Notes: a model not told the origin generated them from the letters alone. DNA of 64,000 bases from Demequina phytophila (GCF_000971135.1 NZ_BBLW01000004.1:186001-250000), one strand, 5' to 3'. Numbered from the stretch's first letter, positions 27,297 through 35,690 are shown. Numbers and translations: made by a program.

Positions 27297-28385
27297 TCAG
27301 TCGATGACGCCGGCGCCGCGCAGCTCCACCAGCAGGTCGTGCGGACGCGACGCGATCGCGACCGCGTCGTCCAGCGCGACCACGTTGTCCCGCACCAGCT
27401 GGAACAGGTGCTGGTCGAACGTCTGCATCTTGTAGTACTCGCCCTCGGCGATGAGGTCGAGGATGGGCGGCTGGCTCGACGGGTCGACGATCGCCTCGGC
27501 GGTGCGGCCGGTGTTGACCATCACCTCCGCGACGAGCGTGCGGCCACCGCCGTCGCCCTTGCGCACCAGGCGCTGCGACACGATGCCGCGCAGGGTCTGC
27601 GCGAGGGTCGCGCGGACCTGGTTCTGCTCGTGCGGCGTGAAGAAGTCGACGATGCGGTTGATGGTGTCCTGCGCGTCCACCGTGTGGAGCGTCGCGAGCA
27701 CCAGGTGGCCGGTCTCGGCGGCGGACAGCGCCGCGCGGACCGTCTCGATGTCGCGCATCTCGCCGACCATGATGACGTCGGGGTCCTGGCGCATGGCGGC
27801 GCGCAGCGCGGACGTGAAGTCGAGCGTGTCGGAGCGCACCTCACGCTGCGAGATGATCGCCTTCTTGTCCTGGTGGAGCACCTCGATCGGGTCCTCGATC
27901 GTGACGATGTTGACCTCGCGGTAGCTGTTGATGAGGTCGATCATCGACGCGAGCGTGGTGGTCTTGCCGGAGCCCGTCGGGCCGGTCACCAGGACCAGGC
28001 CGCGCGGCTCGAGCGCGAGGTCCGCGATGACGCCGGGCAGCCCCAGCTCCTCGAAGCTCTGCGCTCCCACCGCGACGCGACGGAACACCAGGCCCTCGGC
28101 GCCGCGCGCCACGTAGGCGTTGACGCGGAAGCGGCCCACGCCGGACAGCGAGAACGCGAAGTCGGCCTCGTGCGTGTCGCGGAACACGGGGACCAGGTCC
28201 TCGGGCAGCACCTGCGCGACCATGTGGCGCGTGTCCTCGGGGGTCAGCGGCGGCACCTGCAGCTTGCGCAGCCGGCCGTCGACTCGCACGCGGGGCGCGG
28301 AGCCCACCTTGCAGTGCAGGTCCGAGCCGCCCGTCGAGGCAAGCGCATGCAGGAACGGGATGACTGACTGGGGCTGATCGCTCAC
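27297..28385 (-). CDS. pilT: PilT-type twitching/retraction ATPase
   Basis: A hexameric secretion ATPase of 362 residues that in type IV pilus systems powers filament retraction. The N-terminal PAS-like domain (about 1-100, GGSDLHCKVGSAPRVRVDG) is followed by the RecA-like core with Walker A GPTGSGKTTT, the Asp box TIEDPIE, Walker B MVGEMRD and His box LATLHT. This is the PilT/PilU rather than the PilB class. The GTG at 28385 follows GGAGGAAC. No pilin, PilB, PilC or prepilin peptidase is in the window, so its partners must be elsewhere. The orphan position next to bL37-sigH is noteworthy. Confidence 0.93.
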   Translation of the reverse strand: MSDQPQSVIPFLHALASTGGSDLHCKVGSAPRVRVDGRLRKLQVPPLTPEDTRHMVAQVLPEDLVPVFRDTHEADFAFSLSGVGRFRVNAYVARGAEGLVFRRVAVGAQSFEELGLPGVIADLALEPRGLVLVTGPTGSGKTTTLASMIDLINSYREVNIVTIEDPIEVLHQDKKAIISQREVRSDTLDFTSALRAAMRQDPDVIMVGEMRDIETVRAALSAAETGHLVLATLHTVDAQDTINRIVDFFTPHEQNQVRATLAQTLRGIVSQRLVRKGDGGGRTLVAEVMVNTGRTAEAIVDPSSQPPILDLIAEGEYYKMQTFDQHLFQLVRDNVVALDDAVAIASRPHDLLVELRGAGVID

Positions 28386-28525
28386 GGTTCCTCCATCGGC
28401 ATCCGGCTCACCCGGCTTGAGGGGAGCGTAGCCGTGACCGCCGCCACCCGGGCCCCCGGTGTGACGAGGTCCTCAGATGTGGGAGGATAGGGGGTCGAAT
28501 TCCTGCGTCCAGAAAGGGGAACGTT

Positions 28526-28600
28526 GTGAGCAAGCGAGGCCGCAAGCGCAAGGCGCGCGCGAAGGGTGGCGCCAACCACGGCAAGCGGCCCAACGCCTGA
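28526..28600 (+). CDS. ribosomal protein bL37 (24 residues)
   Basis: A very short gene with 24 codons, GTG start at 28526 and TGA at 28598-28600. The Shine-Dalgarno AAAGGGGA lies seven bases upstream. The peptide starts MSKRGRKRKAR and ends in ANHGKRPNA. The basic body and the NHGKRPN end match bL37, the small 50S protein first seen in mycobacterial ribosome structures and restricted to actinobacteria. It binds 23S rRNA. A strong terminator follows at once, so it is monocistronic. Its length puts it below most gene-calling limits. Confidence 0.9.
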   Translation: MSKRGRKRKARAKGGANHGKRPNA

Positions 28601-28624
28601 GCCGTTCCGCCCGGATGAATGAGG

Positions 28625-28655
28625 AAAGCCGCATCGGCCTCGCCGATGCGGCTTT
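28625..28655 (+). terminator. terminator of the bL37 gene
   Basis: A 14-base stem AAAGCCGCATCGGC (28625-28638) / GCCGATGCGGCTTT (28642-28655) with a CTC loop, followed by CGTCGTT. Confidence 0.9.
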
Positions 28656-28667
28656 CGTCGTTCTCAG

Positions 28668-28720
28668 GGGGACGATGCGCGGGTGACCGGGGCGCGTGAC
28701 GCGCCCCAGGCATCGTCCCC
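28668..28720 (-). terminator. compound hairpin built from two inverted GGGACGATGC copies
   Basis: The outer arms GGGGACGATGC (28668-28678) and GCATCGTCCCC (28710-28720) enclose a perfect inner stem GGGGCGCG (28689-28696) / CGCGCCCC (28700-28707). It directly follows the minus-strand rshA stop and would terminate that operon. Confidence 0.6.
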
Positions 28721-28728
28721 GGCGCTCG

Positions 28729-28983
28729 CTAGGCGCTCTCGGGCCGGGTGGCCCGGATGGTCTCGAGGATGCGCGAGCGCAGCTCCTCGGGCGCCACCTC
28801 GTGACCAGCCTTGTTGACCAGGCGCTTGATCTTCTCGTTGATCTTGTGCTCCGCCTCGCACGGCGCGCACTCCTTGAGGTGCTCGCCGATCCGGTGGATC
28901 TCATCCTCGGGCAGCTCGTGGTCGATGTACTCGAACAGTCGATCGAGCGCCTCTTCGCATTCAGGCTTCGGCACGGCACACAC
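28729..28983 (-). CDS. rshA: zinc-binding anti-sigma factor (RshA/RsrA-like)
   Basis: An 84-residue anti-sigma factor of the ZAS family. HLKECAPC (His35, Cys39, Cys42) is the H-x3-C-x2-C zinc motif, and Cys9 is the upstream conserved Cys. Oxidation of the Cys thiols releases zinc and frees SigH, so the protein is a cytosolic redox switch. The listed GTG at 28983 overlaps the sigH gene by 23 bases. The in-frame GTG at 28974 is an equally plausible start that would shorten the protein by three residues. Co-translation with sigH is expected, as in mycobacteria and streptomycetes. Confidence 0.92.
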   Translation of the reverse strand: MCAVPKPECEEALDRLFEYIDHELPEDEIHRIGEHLKECAPCEAEHKINEKIKRLVNKAGHEVAPEELRSRILETIRATRPESA

Positions 28984-29581
28984 CCCCGTCCTTGTCCTTC
29001 TGGCCCTTCTTCACGGGCGCCTTCTCGTAGAGACCACGCTCGGCGGCGTAGTCGCGCAGCTTCTCTCGCAGCAGCTTCCGGCCGCGGTGCAGCCGGGACA
29101 TCACGGTCCCCACGGGGGTGTCCATGATCTGGGCGATCTCCTTGTACGCGAACCCCTCCACGTCGGAGAGGTAGACGGCCATGCGGAAATCTTCCGAGAG
29201 CTCGGACAGCGCCCGCCTGATCTCGTCGTCGCCGAGCGCGTCGAGCGCGTTGTCCTCGGCCGAGGCGAGACCGCTCGACGTGTGCTCCGCCGCGGCGGCG
29301 AGCTGCCAGTCCTCGACGGACTCCGCGTCGGAGCGCTTGGGCTCACGCTGCTTCTTGCGATACGTGTTGATGAACGCGTTGGTCTGGATGCGGTACAGCC
29401 ACGCCTTGAGGTTGGTCCCCGGCGTGAACTTGTCCTGCGCGGCGAACGCCTTGGCGAACGTCTCCTGGACCAGGTCCTCGGCGTCCGCGCCGTTGCGCGT
29501 CATGCGCAGCGCGGCGGCGTACAGCTGGTCCATGTAGGACAGCGCCTCGGCCTCGAAGTCGAACTCTGCAATGTCGGTCAT
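28961..29581 (-). CDS. sigH: ECF sigma factor SigH/SigR, oxidative and heat stress
   Basis: A 206-residue group IV sigma factor. Region 2 reads [34 protein letters not shown] with the -10 recognition part following, and region 4 reads [33 protein letters not shown], the -35-binding helix-turn-helix. The linker is of the SigH/SigR type. It directs thiol-stress genes (thioredoxin system, proteases) in relatives. The ATG at 29581 gives the normal N-terminus. A matching promoter lies 86 bases upstream, so the gene probably activates itself and is held in check by RshA, encoded in the overlapping gene. Confidence 0.95.
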   Translation of the reverse strand: MTDIAEFDFEAEALSYMDQLYAAALRMTRNGADAEDLVQETFAKAFAAQDKFTPGTNLKAWLYRIQTNAFINTYRKKQREPKRSDAESVEDWQLAAAAEHTSSGLASAEDNALDALGDDEIRRALSELSEDFRMAVYLSDVEGFAYKEIAQIMDTPVGTVMSRLHRGRKLLREKLRDYAAERGLYEKAPVKKGQKDKDGGVCRAEA

Positions 29582-29666
29582 CGGTTGCGAGCGTACAGGC
29601 GTGGGACGTCGCGCGGGAGTGCGCGACGCCCGGGGCCTCTCCACGGTGGTCGTCACAAAGGTCCGT

Positions 29667-29693
29667 AACGGTGAGCCTCGCTCTCGCATTCCC
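29667..29693 (-). promoter_or_regulatory. SigH-type promoter of sigH
   Basis: On the minus strand GGGAAT (29693-29688) is followed by 18 bases and GTT (29669-29667). This equals the GGAAT-N18-GTT consensus known for SigH of mycobacteria and SigR of streptomycetes. Confidence 0.75.
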
Positions 29694-29733
29694 GCCCCTG
29701 ACGGCACGCCCGCGTGTTGGTAGCGTAGGAGGC

Positions 29734-30315
29734 ATGTTGCGTGCACTTGCCCGGCCGCTCCTCGCCTCGTGGTTCATCTACGGAGGCGTCCAGAGCTATC
29801 TCGAGCCCGAGACGCGCGCCGCGCGCGTCGCCCCCACCGTCGAGCCCGCGCTCAAGGAGCTGGGTCTCGAGGAGGTCAGCACCGTCGACCTGGTGAAGGT
29901 CCACGGCGCCGCATCCGTCGCGCTGGCCGCCACCCTCGCGCTGTCACGCAGCCCGCGCGCAGCCGCGCTCGGCCTCGCGGGTCTTGCCGGCGCCACCGCG
30001 GCCCTCACCCACCCCTTCTGGAAGGAGGAGGACGAGGCGCGCAAGGAGGCGGAGCTCGAGCAGTTCCTCAAGAACGTGTCGCTCGTGGGCGGCGTGCTGC
30101 TCGCGGCCACGGCGGGCCACAGCCAGCGTCACATCGACCGCAAGAAGGCAAAGAAGGCCAAGGCCAAGGAGAAGGCGGTCGAGGCCAAGCTGAAGGAGAA
30201 GGAGGCCAAGGCGGAGGTCAAGGCCGCTCTCAAGGCCGCAGCCAAGGCGAAGGACCAGCCCGAGGCCACGCCCGCCAAGAGCTCGAAGAGCGCGAAGAAG
30301 AAGCGCGCCGCGTGA
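29734..30315 (+). CDS. DoxX-family membrane protein with Lys/Ala-rich tail
   Basis: A 193-residue protein with the DoxX fold, four membrane helices in the first 130 residues. [21 protein letters not shown], the loop with [10 protein letters not shown] and [35 protein letters not shown] are characteristic. The last 60 residues are a Lys/Ala/Glu helix, highly positive and cytoplasmic, with no known counterpart to me. The ATG follows TAGGAGG. It is divergent from sigH and starts an operon with aroA and rsgA through a GTGA overlap. DoxX proteins have been tied to membrane thiol or quinone redox stress, which fits SigH next door, but that is only inferred. Confidence 0.85.
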   Translation: MLRALARPLLASWFIYGGVQSYLEPETRAARVAPTVEPALKELGLEEVSTVDLVKVHGAASVALAATLALSRSPRAAALGLAGLAGATAALTHPFWKEEDEARKEAELEQFLKNVSLVGGVLLAATAGHSQRHIDRKKAKKAKAKEKAVEAKLKEKEAKAEVKAALKAAAKAKDQPEATPAKSSKSAKKKRAA

Positions 30316-31616
30316 GCGGCACCCTTCCCTCCGGCACCGGACTCGGCGAGGCGTGGGACGCGCCCGCCGCGCATCGTCCCCTCGACGCGACGGTCTCCGT
30401 CCCCGGCTCGAAGTCCCTGACCAACCGCTACCTGGTGCTCGCGGCGCTCGCCGCGGAGCCCGTGACGGTCCGCGGCGGCCTGCGCTCGCGCGACTCGGAG
30501 CTCATGATCGGCGCGTTGCGCGGCCTGGGCGTCGAGGTGGACGATGCGGGCGCCGAGTGGCGTGTCACGCCCGGCCCGCTGCGGGGCGGCTCCCACGTGG
30601 ACTGCGGGCTCGCGGGCACGGTCATGCGGTTCGTGCCTCCCATGGTGCTCCTGGCTGACGGCCCCGTGAGCTTCGACGGCGACGAGGGCGCCCGCGTGCG
30701 CCCCATGGGCCCGCTGCTCGACGCGCTGCGCCTGCTGGGCGCCACTGTCGACGACGACGGCCGCGGCACGCTGCCGTTCACCGTCACCCCGCCCGCCGAG
30801 GTGCCCGACGTGGTCGAGGTCGACTCGTCGTCCTCGTCGCAGTTCGTCACCGGGCTGCTGCTGACCGCGCCGCGCCTGCCCGAGGGGCTCACCATCCGCC
30901 ACACCGGCGCGACCCTGCCGAGCCTGCCCCACATCGACATGACGTGCGAGACGCTGCGCGAGGCAGGCATCCGGGTCGACCAGCCCGACGAGCGCACCTG
31001 GGTGGTCCACCCGGGCGACATCCGTCCGGGGGACGTCCGCGTCGAGCCGGACCTGTCCAACGCCGGCCCCTTCATGGCCGCCGCGCTGGTCGCCGGCGGC
31101 AGCGTCCGCATCCCCGGCTGGCCGTCCGCGACCACGCAACCGGGCGCGTACTTCCCCGAGCTGCTCGAGCGCATGGGTGCGACGTGCACGCTCGAGGGCG
31201 ACGTCATGACCGTGACCGGCACCGGCGAGATCCGCGGCATCGACGCCGACCTCTCCCCCGCCGGCGAGATCACGCCCACCATCGCGGCGCTGTGCGCACT
31301 GGCCGAGGGGCCGTCGCGGCTGAGCGGGATCGGCCACCTGCGCGGCCACGAGACCGACCGCCTCGCCGCCATCGCGGCCGAGGTGGAGCGGCTGGGCGGA
31401 CGCTGCACGGCGGACGATGACTCGCTGACCTTCGGAGGGGTGCCCGCGGGCGGCCTTGCGGGCGCCGCCATGGAGACCTATCACGACCACCGGATGGCGA
31501 CCTTCGCGGCGATCGTCGGGCTGGCCGTGGCCGGCGTGCACGTGATCAACGTCGGGACCACCGCGAAGACCATGCCCGACTTCCCGCGCATGTGGACGGG
31601 GATGCTCTCGGCGTGA
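30312..31616 (+). CDS. aroA: 3-phosphoshikimate 1-carboxyvinyltransferase (EPSP synthase)
   Basis: The sixth step of the shikimate pathway joins phosphoenolpyruvate to shikimate-3-phosphate. At 434 residues it has normal length. VPGSKSLTNRYL (substrate Lys and Ser), DCGLAGTVMRF in place of the common NAGTAMR and SSSSSQFVTGLLL are present, together with the double-domain repeats and the C-terminal HDHRMATFAAIVGLAV. The GTG at 30312 overlaps the doxX-like gene as GTGA. In mycobacteria aroA is also followed by rsgA. Confidence 0.96.
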   Translation: MSGTLPSGTGLGEAWDAPAAHRPLDATVSVPGSKSLTNRYLVLAALAAEPVTVRGGLRSRDSELMIGALRGLGVEVDDAGAEWRVTPGPLRGGSHVDCGLAGTVMRFVPPMVLLADGPVSFDGDEGARVRPMGPLLDALRLLGATVDDDGRGTLPFTVTPPAEVPDVVEVDSSSSSQFVTGLLLTAPRLPEGLTIRHTGATLPSLPHIDMTCETLREAGIRVDQPDERTWVVHPGDIRPGDVRVEPDLSNAGPFMAAALVAGGSVRIPGWPSATTQPGAYFPELLERMGATCTLEGDVMTVTGTGEIRGIDADLSPAGEITPTIAALCALAEGPSRLSGIGHLRGHETDRLAAIAAEVERLGGRCTADDDSLTFGGVPAGGLAGAAMETYHDHRMATFAAIVGLAVAGVHVINVGTTAKTMPDFPRMWTGMLSA

Positions 31617-32632
31617 GCGACTGGAGCCGCTACGACGAGTCCGACGCCAAGGTGCGCCCCAATCGGCGCGGCTCGCGGCCTCGCACCAAGATCCGTCCCG
31701 CGCATGACGAGGCCGTCGACGGCACGGTGATCGCGGTCGACCGCGGTCGCTACACGGTCCAGGTGGACGATGCGGTGGTCACCGCCGTCAAGGCCCGGGA
31801 GCTGGGCAGGCGCGGCCTGGTCATCGGCGACTGGGTGAAGGTGGTCGGCGACGTCTCCGGCGCGCCCGACACGCTGGCCCGCGTGGTCAAGCGGGACGAG
31901 CGCAGGAACTCGCTCAGCCGGACGGCCGATGACACCGATCCCACCGAGCGGGTGATCGTCGCCAACGCGGACCAGCTCGCGATCGTCACCGCGCTGGCCG
32001 ACCCGGAGCCGAACCCGCGCATGATCGACCGCTGCCTGGTCGCGGCCTTCGACGCGGGCATGACGGCGCTCCTGGTGCTGACCAAGGCGGACCTCGCGAG
32101 CGCCGACGAGCTGCGCGCCGCCTACGAGCCGCTGGGCGTGACCGTGATCGAGACGTCCACCAAGCGGGAGGGCGGCCCGGAGGTCGATCCCGGCTTCGTG
32201 CGCTTCCGCCAGGAGCTCCACGGGATCACCACCGTCCTGGTGGGCTACTCGGGCGTGGGCAAGTCCACGCTGGTGAACGCCTTGGTCCCCGACGCGGGCC
32301 GCGCGGTGGGCGTGGTGAACGACGTCACCGGCCGCGGCCGTCACACGTCGACGTCCGCGATCCGCTACGAGGTCCCCACCGCGGGGTGGATCGTGGACAC
32401 GCCCGGCGTACGGTCCTTCGGGCTCGCGCACATCGACCCCGACCGGTTCATCCACGCCTTCCCCGACGTGTCTGCCGCCACCGACGAGCTCTGCCCTCGG
32501 GGCTGCACCCATGAGAGCGCCGCACTGGGCTGCGAGCTCGACGCCTGGGCGGCCGACGACCCGGCGCGCCAGGCCCGGGTCGAGTCGATCCGGCGCCTCC
32601 TCGCCTCCCGCGCGGCCGGCGACCAGTACTGA
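31613..32632 (+). CDS. rsgA: ribosome small subunit GTPase RsgA
   Basis: A 339-residue circularly permuted GTPase that assists late maturation of the 30S subunit. The OB fold (about 37-100) precedes the GTPase domain, where the order is G4 (TKAD), G5, then G1 Walker A GYSGVGKST, G2 and G3 DTPGV, which is the permutation typical of the family. The C-terminal zinc finger is CPRGCTHESAALGCELD. The long positively charged N-terminal extension is typical of actinobacterial RsgA. It is coupled to aroA through a GTGA overlap. Confidence 0.95.
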   Translation: MSDWSRYDESDAKVRPNRRGSRPRTKIRPAHDEAVDGTVIAVDRGRYTVQVDDAVVTAVKARELGRRGLVIGDWVKVVGDVSGAPDTLARVVKRDERRNSLSRTADDTDPTERVIVANADQLAIVTALADPEPNPRMIDRCLVAAFDAGMTALLVLTKADLASADELRAAYEPLGVTVIETSTKREGGPEVDPGFVRFRQELHGITTVLVGYSGVGKSTLVNALVPDAGRAVGVVNDVTGRGRHTSTSAIRYEVPTAGWIVDTPGVRSFGLAHIDPDRFIHAFPDVSAATDELCPRGCTHESAALGCELDAWAADDPARQARVESIRRLLASRAAGDQY

Positions 32633-32663
32633 CGCGCCCGCCCGGCCCGGGCATCGTCGCCGG

Positions 32664-32678
32664 TAGGTTGAAGCCATG
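32664..32678 (+). promoter_or_regulatory. putative leaderless promoter of hisN
   Basis: TAGGTT (32664-32669), six bases, then ATG. No Shine-Dalgarno. Confidence 0.45.
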
Positions 32679-33461
32679 ACGGACGCCCCCTACGCCGACG
32701 ACCTGCTGCTCGCCCTCGCCATCGCGGACGAGGTCGACCGCCTCACCCTCGCGAACTTCGCGACAGGGGATCTCACGGTCGAGACCAAGCCGGACGACAC
32801 CCCCGTGACGGCGGTCGACCGCGCCGCCGAGCGCATCGCACGCGACGCCATCGCCCAGCACCGCCCCGACGACGCGTTCGTGGGCGAGGAGTACGGGACC
32901 ACGGGCACGGGCGCGCGGCGGTGGGTCGTGGACCCGATCGACGGCACCAAGAACTTCATCCGCGACGTGCCGGTGTGGGCGACCCTGATCTCCCTGCTCG
33001 ACGGCGACGACGTGGTCGTGGGCGTGGTGAGCGCGCCCGCGCTGCACCGCCGCTGGTTCGCGGCGCGCGGTCAAGGGGCGTGGCTGGGCGCGTCGGAGGC
33101 GACCGCCCGTCGCATCTCCGTGTCGGGCGTCGACTCGCTGAGCGAGGCCTCGCTGTCCTACTCGGACCTGTCGGAGTGGCGCGAGTTCGGCCGGCTGGAC
33201 GCCTTCATGGGCCTCATGGATGCCGTGTGGCGCACGCGCGGCTACGGCGACTTCTGGAGCTACATGATGGTCGCGGAGGGCGCCGTCGACATCGCCGCGG
33301 AGCCCGAGCTCGAGCTGTACGACATGGCCGCGCTGGTGCCGATCGTCGAGGAGGCGGGCGGCCGCTTCACCGGCGTCGACGGCACGCCGGGTCCGCACGG
33401 CGGCAACGCGCTGGTCACCAACGGGCTGCTCCACGATGAGGTGCTGCGCCGCCTCGCGTGA
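32676..33461 (+). CDS. hisN: histidinol-phosphatase, inositol-monophosphatase family
   Basis: A 261-residue member of the inositol-monophosphatase superfamily. Metal-ligand motifs are DDTPVTAVDRAAE, GEEYG, WVVDPIDGTKNFIRDVP and, near the C-terminus, ELYDMAALVPIVEEAGG. The features match the HisN type of histidinol-phosphatase that completes histidine synthesis in actinobacteria, although inositol-phosphate or 3'-phosphoadenosine phosphatase activity cannot be excluded. It follows rsgA by 43 bases and appears to have its own leaderless promoter. It converges closely on the next gene, with only 12 bases between. Confidence 0.85.
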   Translation: MTDAPYADDLLLALAIADEVDRLTLANFATGDLTVETKPDDTPVTAVDRAAERIARDAIAQHRPDDAFVGEEYGTTGTGARRWVVDPIDGTKNFIRDVPVWATLISLLDGDDVVVGVVSAPALHRRWFAARGQGAWLGASEATARRISVSGVDSLSEASLSYSDLSEWREFGRLDAFMGLMDAVWRTRGYGDFWSYMMVAEGAVDIAAEPELELYDMAALVPIVEEAGGRFTGVDGTPGPHGGNALVTNGLLHDEVLRRLA

Positions 33462-33473
33462 CCTCCATGAAGG

Positions 33474-33914
33474 TCAGGCGGGCTTGAGGTGGGCCAGCTC
33501 GGACGCGTCGTACCAGAGCAGGTCGCGCTCCTCGAGGGAGTCGAGGGCGTCCTCGTCACCGCCGACGGCGGCGCGCACGTCCGCGGCCGCGTCGGCCTCG
33601 TCGACGAACGCGCACGCGATCGCCGAGGCGGGGATGCGCCCCTGGACGCGGACCGCGGCGGGGTGCAGGTCCGGGTCCGCCTCGCACTCGGCACGCGTGA
33701 GCTCCGCGACCACGACGACGCGCAGCGGCGACCCGACCTCGATCACGGAGGCACGGGCGGCGACGTCGCGAGCGATCTCCGCGAGCTCGTCCGCGTCGTC
33801 CGAGTCGACGATCGCGAGCAGGCGGTCGGTCACGGCATAGGCGAGCGGCGGCTCCCACAGCCCGTCCGCGCAGCGAGGGAGGTCGTCGACGGTGGCCGGG
33901 ATGTACACGCGCAT
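33474..33914 (-). CDS. conserved actinobacterial protein (DUF6912-like)
   Basis: A 146-residue soluble protein starting MRVYIPATVDDL, the start I remember from the DUF6912 family of actinobacteria. Beta strands alternate with helices (IARDVAARASVIEVG, LRVVVVAELTR), and the C-terminus is acidic. No catalytic motif is evident. The ATG has no Shine-Dalgarno; the -10-like CAGACT six bases before is close to the leaderless pattern. Function unknown. Confidence 0.65.
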   Translation of the reverse strand: MRVYIPATVDDLPRCADGLWEPPLAYAVTDRLLAIVDSDDADELAEIARDVAARASVIEVGSPLRVVVVAELTRAECEADPDLHPAAVRVQGRIPASAIACAFVDEADAAADVRAAVGGDEDALDSLEERDLLWYDASELAHLKPA

Positions 33915-33918
33915 GCGG

Positions 33919-35091
33919 TCAGTCTGTCACCGTCGCGGGCGTGCCACGCGAGGCGCGCGCGTGGGTCACCACGGCGGCACCGAGCGACGCGATCGCGCGC
34001 CTCAGGGGTGAGCGGGGCGCCGCCTCGGCGAGCGTCCGGCCGTCCCTGACGGCCCCATCGCAGGCGCGCGGATCCCACGGCAGCGGCCACACCTCCGCGA
34101 TCCCCGCGTGGCGGCCCAGCGCCGCCGCGATGGCGTCCTCGGGACGCGCGCCCGCGACCGATGCCCGGATGCGGTTCACCGCCACCACCGGGGTCGGCCC
34201 CTCATGGTCGAGCAGCAGGTGGACCAGCCGCACCAGCTGGTGCGGCTCCGCTCCCCCGACGGCGACGACCGCGTCGGCCTCGGCGAGGCCCGCGAGCGTC
34301 GCATCGTCCCGGCGCGGACCCAGCGTGGCCGGACCGGCCGCCGCCTCCGCCGAGGCGGCGAGATCGAGCACCACCACGTCGGCTGCCGCGCGGAGCGCCG
34401 GCCACAGGCGCTCGAGCGCCGGCGCGGTGACCTCCGGCCAGCGCGCGGCACGCGTGAGCCCGGTCACGACCCTCAGCCGCGGCGCGACCTCGAGCGCGTG
34501 CCGCTCGAGCAGCGATCCCGGGTCCTCCCCGCGCGCGGCGGCCCGCGCGACCGACGCGATCCCGGGCGCCTCGTCCGCAAGCCCGAGCATCGACGAGATC
34601 GATGCGCCGTACGTGTCGAGGTCGACCAGCATCACGCGATGACCCGCGAGCGCGGCCTCGGCGGCGAGGTTGACCGCGACCGTGGTGCGTCCCGGCGCAC
34701 CGCCCGTGCCCCACACGGCGACCATCGCCCCGTCGCCGACGGTCGGGGGTGGAAGGAACTCGGGGGCCGGTGTGTCGACGGCGGCCAGCACCGCCTCCGC
34801 GAGGCTACCGTCCGCCACGGCGATGCCGATCGCGTCGAGACGCGCGGACTCGCCCACGCCCACGATCCCGGCGCCCGCCCTGCGCATCGCCGCCACCGCG
34901 TCGGCGTCGAGGTGGGGCTGGTCCGAGAGCACCACCACGACGCCCAGCCCGGCGCGCACCACGGCGACGGCCTCCGCGAGGTCCGCGCAGCGGCGCACCA
35001 CCGTGAGCCGCGGGTGGGCGTCGACCTCCGCGACCACGCGCGCCTCCGCGTCGCCACGCACCGCGACCACCACGCCGAGCGGCGCGCTCAC
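33919..35091 (-). CDS. CpaE/MinD-like P-loop protein
   Basis: A 390-residue protein with an N-terminal receiver-like pseudo domain (about 1-110) and a C-terminal SIMIBI P-loop domain. The Walker A region reads WGTGGAPGRTTVAVNLA, where the usual KGGxGKT carries Arg in the final Lys position and lacks the deviant first Lys, so ATP handling may be altered. Later motifs are VMLVDLDTYGASI and VVLDLAAS. CpaE proteins place Flp pili or help septum and chromosome positioning. The upstream SAF gene overlaps by four bases. No TadA/TadB genes are in the window, so a pilus role is not supported by context. Confidence 0.75.
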   Translation of the reverse strand: MSAPLGVVVAVRGDAEARVVAEVDAHPRLTVVRRCADLAEAVAVVRAGLGVVVVLSDQPHLDADAVAAMRRAGAGIVGVGESARLDAIGIAVADGSLAEAVLAAVDTPAPEFLPPPTVGDGAMVAVWGTGGAPGRTTVAVNLAAEAALAGHRVMLVDLDTYGASISSMLGLADEAPGIASVARAAARGEDPGSLLERHALEVAPRLRVVTGLTRAARWPEVTAPALERLWPALRAAADVVVLDLAASAEAAAGPATLGPRRDDATLAGLAEADAVVAVGGAEPHQLVRLVHLLLDHEGPTPVVAVNRIRASVAGARPEDAIAAALGRHAGIAEVWPLPWDPRACDGAVRDGRTLAEAAPRSPLRRAIASLGAAVVTHARASRGTPATVTD

Positions 35092-35690
35092 GCGGCCCCC
35101 ACCACCGCGACCTCGGAAGCGGCGGACAGCGCGTCGAGCAGCAGCCCCACGTCGTCCGCGGGCACCACCACGTATACCGTCTCCCCGGCGAGCCCGAAGG
35201 AGCCCTCGTCCCGCTCGACCGCCGACACGGGCAGCGACTCCCCCACGCGCTCCGAGGCGCCCGCCTCCGGGGTCACCCAGACGTCGACCACGGAGCCGGC
35301 GTCGACCCCGGCGGCGACGGGTGCGGTGGTGACCACCGCGACCGGACGCCCGTCGAAGTCCTCGCGCGCGGCGACCGCGCTGGCGGGCAGCAGCTCGCCC
35401 GCACCGACAGCGCGCGTCACCACGGAGCCGAACGGCGCCTGGTCCGGCGCCCCGAGGTATTGGTCGCCCACCCGCACGTGCGCGACCACCAGGGTGGACT
35501 CGTCGAGCACCGTGCCGGGCGCGAGGTCCGTCGCGGCCGCGTACACGGGGGCGGTGCGGTCCGCCCCGCGCAGCATCGCCGCGACCCCCACGACGGCGAC
35601 CACGATCAGCAGCACCCCGACCACGAGGCGCGGGTCGCGCCACCCCGGCGGTCGCAGCCTTGCGGCGACCGCCTGCACCTGTGCGCCCAT
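35088..35690 (-). CDS. SAF-domain membrane protein (CpaB-like)
   Basis: A 200-residue protein with one N-terminal membrane helix (about 22-42) and an extracytoplasmic SAF domain (about 48-110, PVYAAATDLAPGTVLDESTLVVAHV). The domain is shared with CpaB/RcpC of Flp pilus systems and with flagellar FlgA. A beta-rich C-terminal part follows. It overlaps the CpaE-like gene as GTGA, so the two probably act together at the membrane. The ATG at 35690 follows a G-rich sequence that can serve as a weak Shine-Dalgarno. Confidence 0.75.
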   Translation of the reverse strand: MGAQVQAVAARLRPPGWRDPRLVVGVLLIVVAVVGVAAMLRGADRTAPVYAAATDLAPGTVLDESTLVVAHVRVGDQYLGAPDQAPFGSVVTRAVGAGELLPASAVAAREDFDGRPVAVVTTAPVAAGVDAGSVVDVWVTPEAGASERVGESLPVSAVERDEGSFGLAGETVYVVVPADDVGLLLDALSAASEVAVVGAA

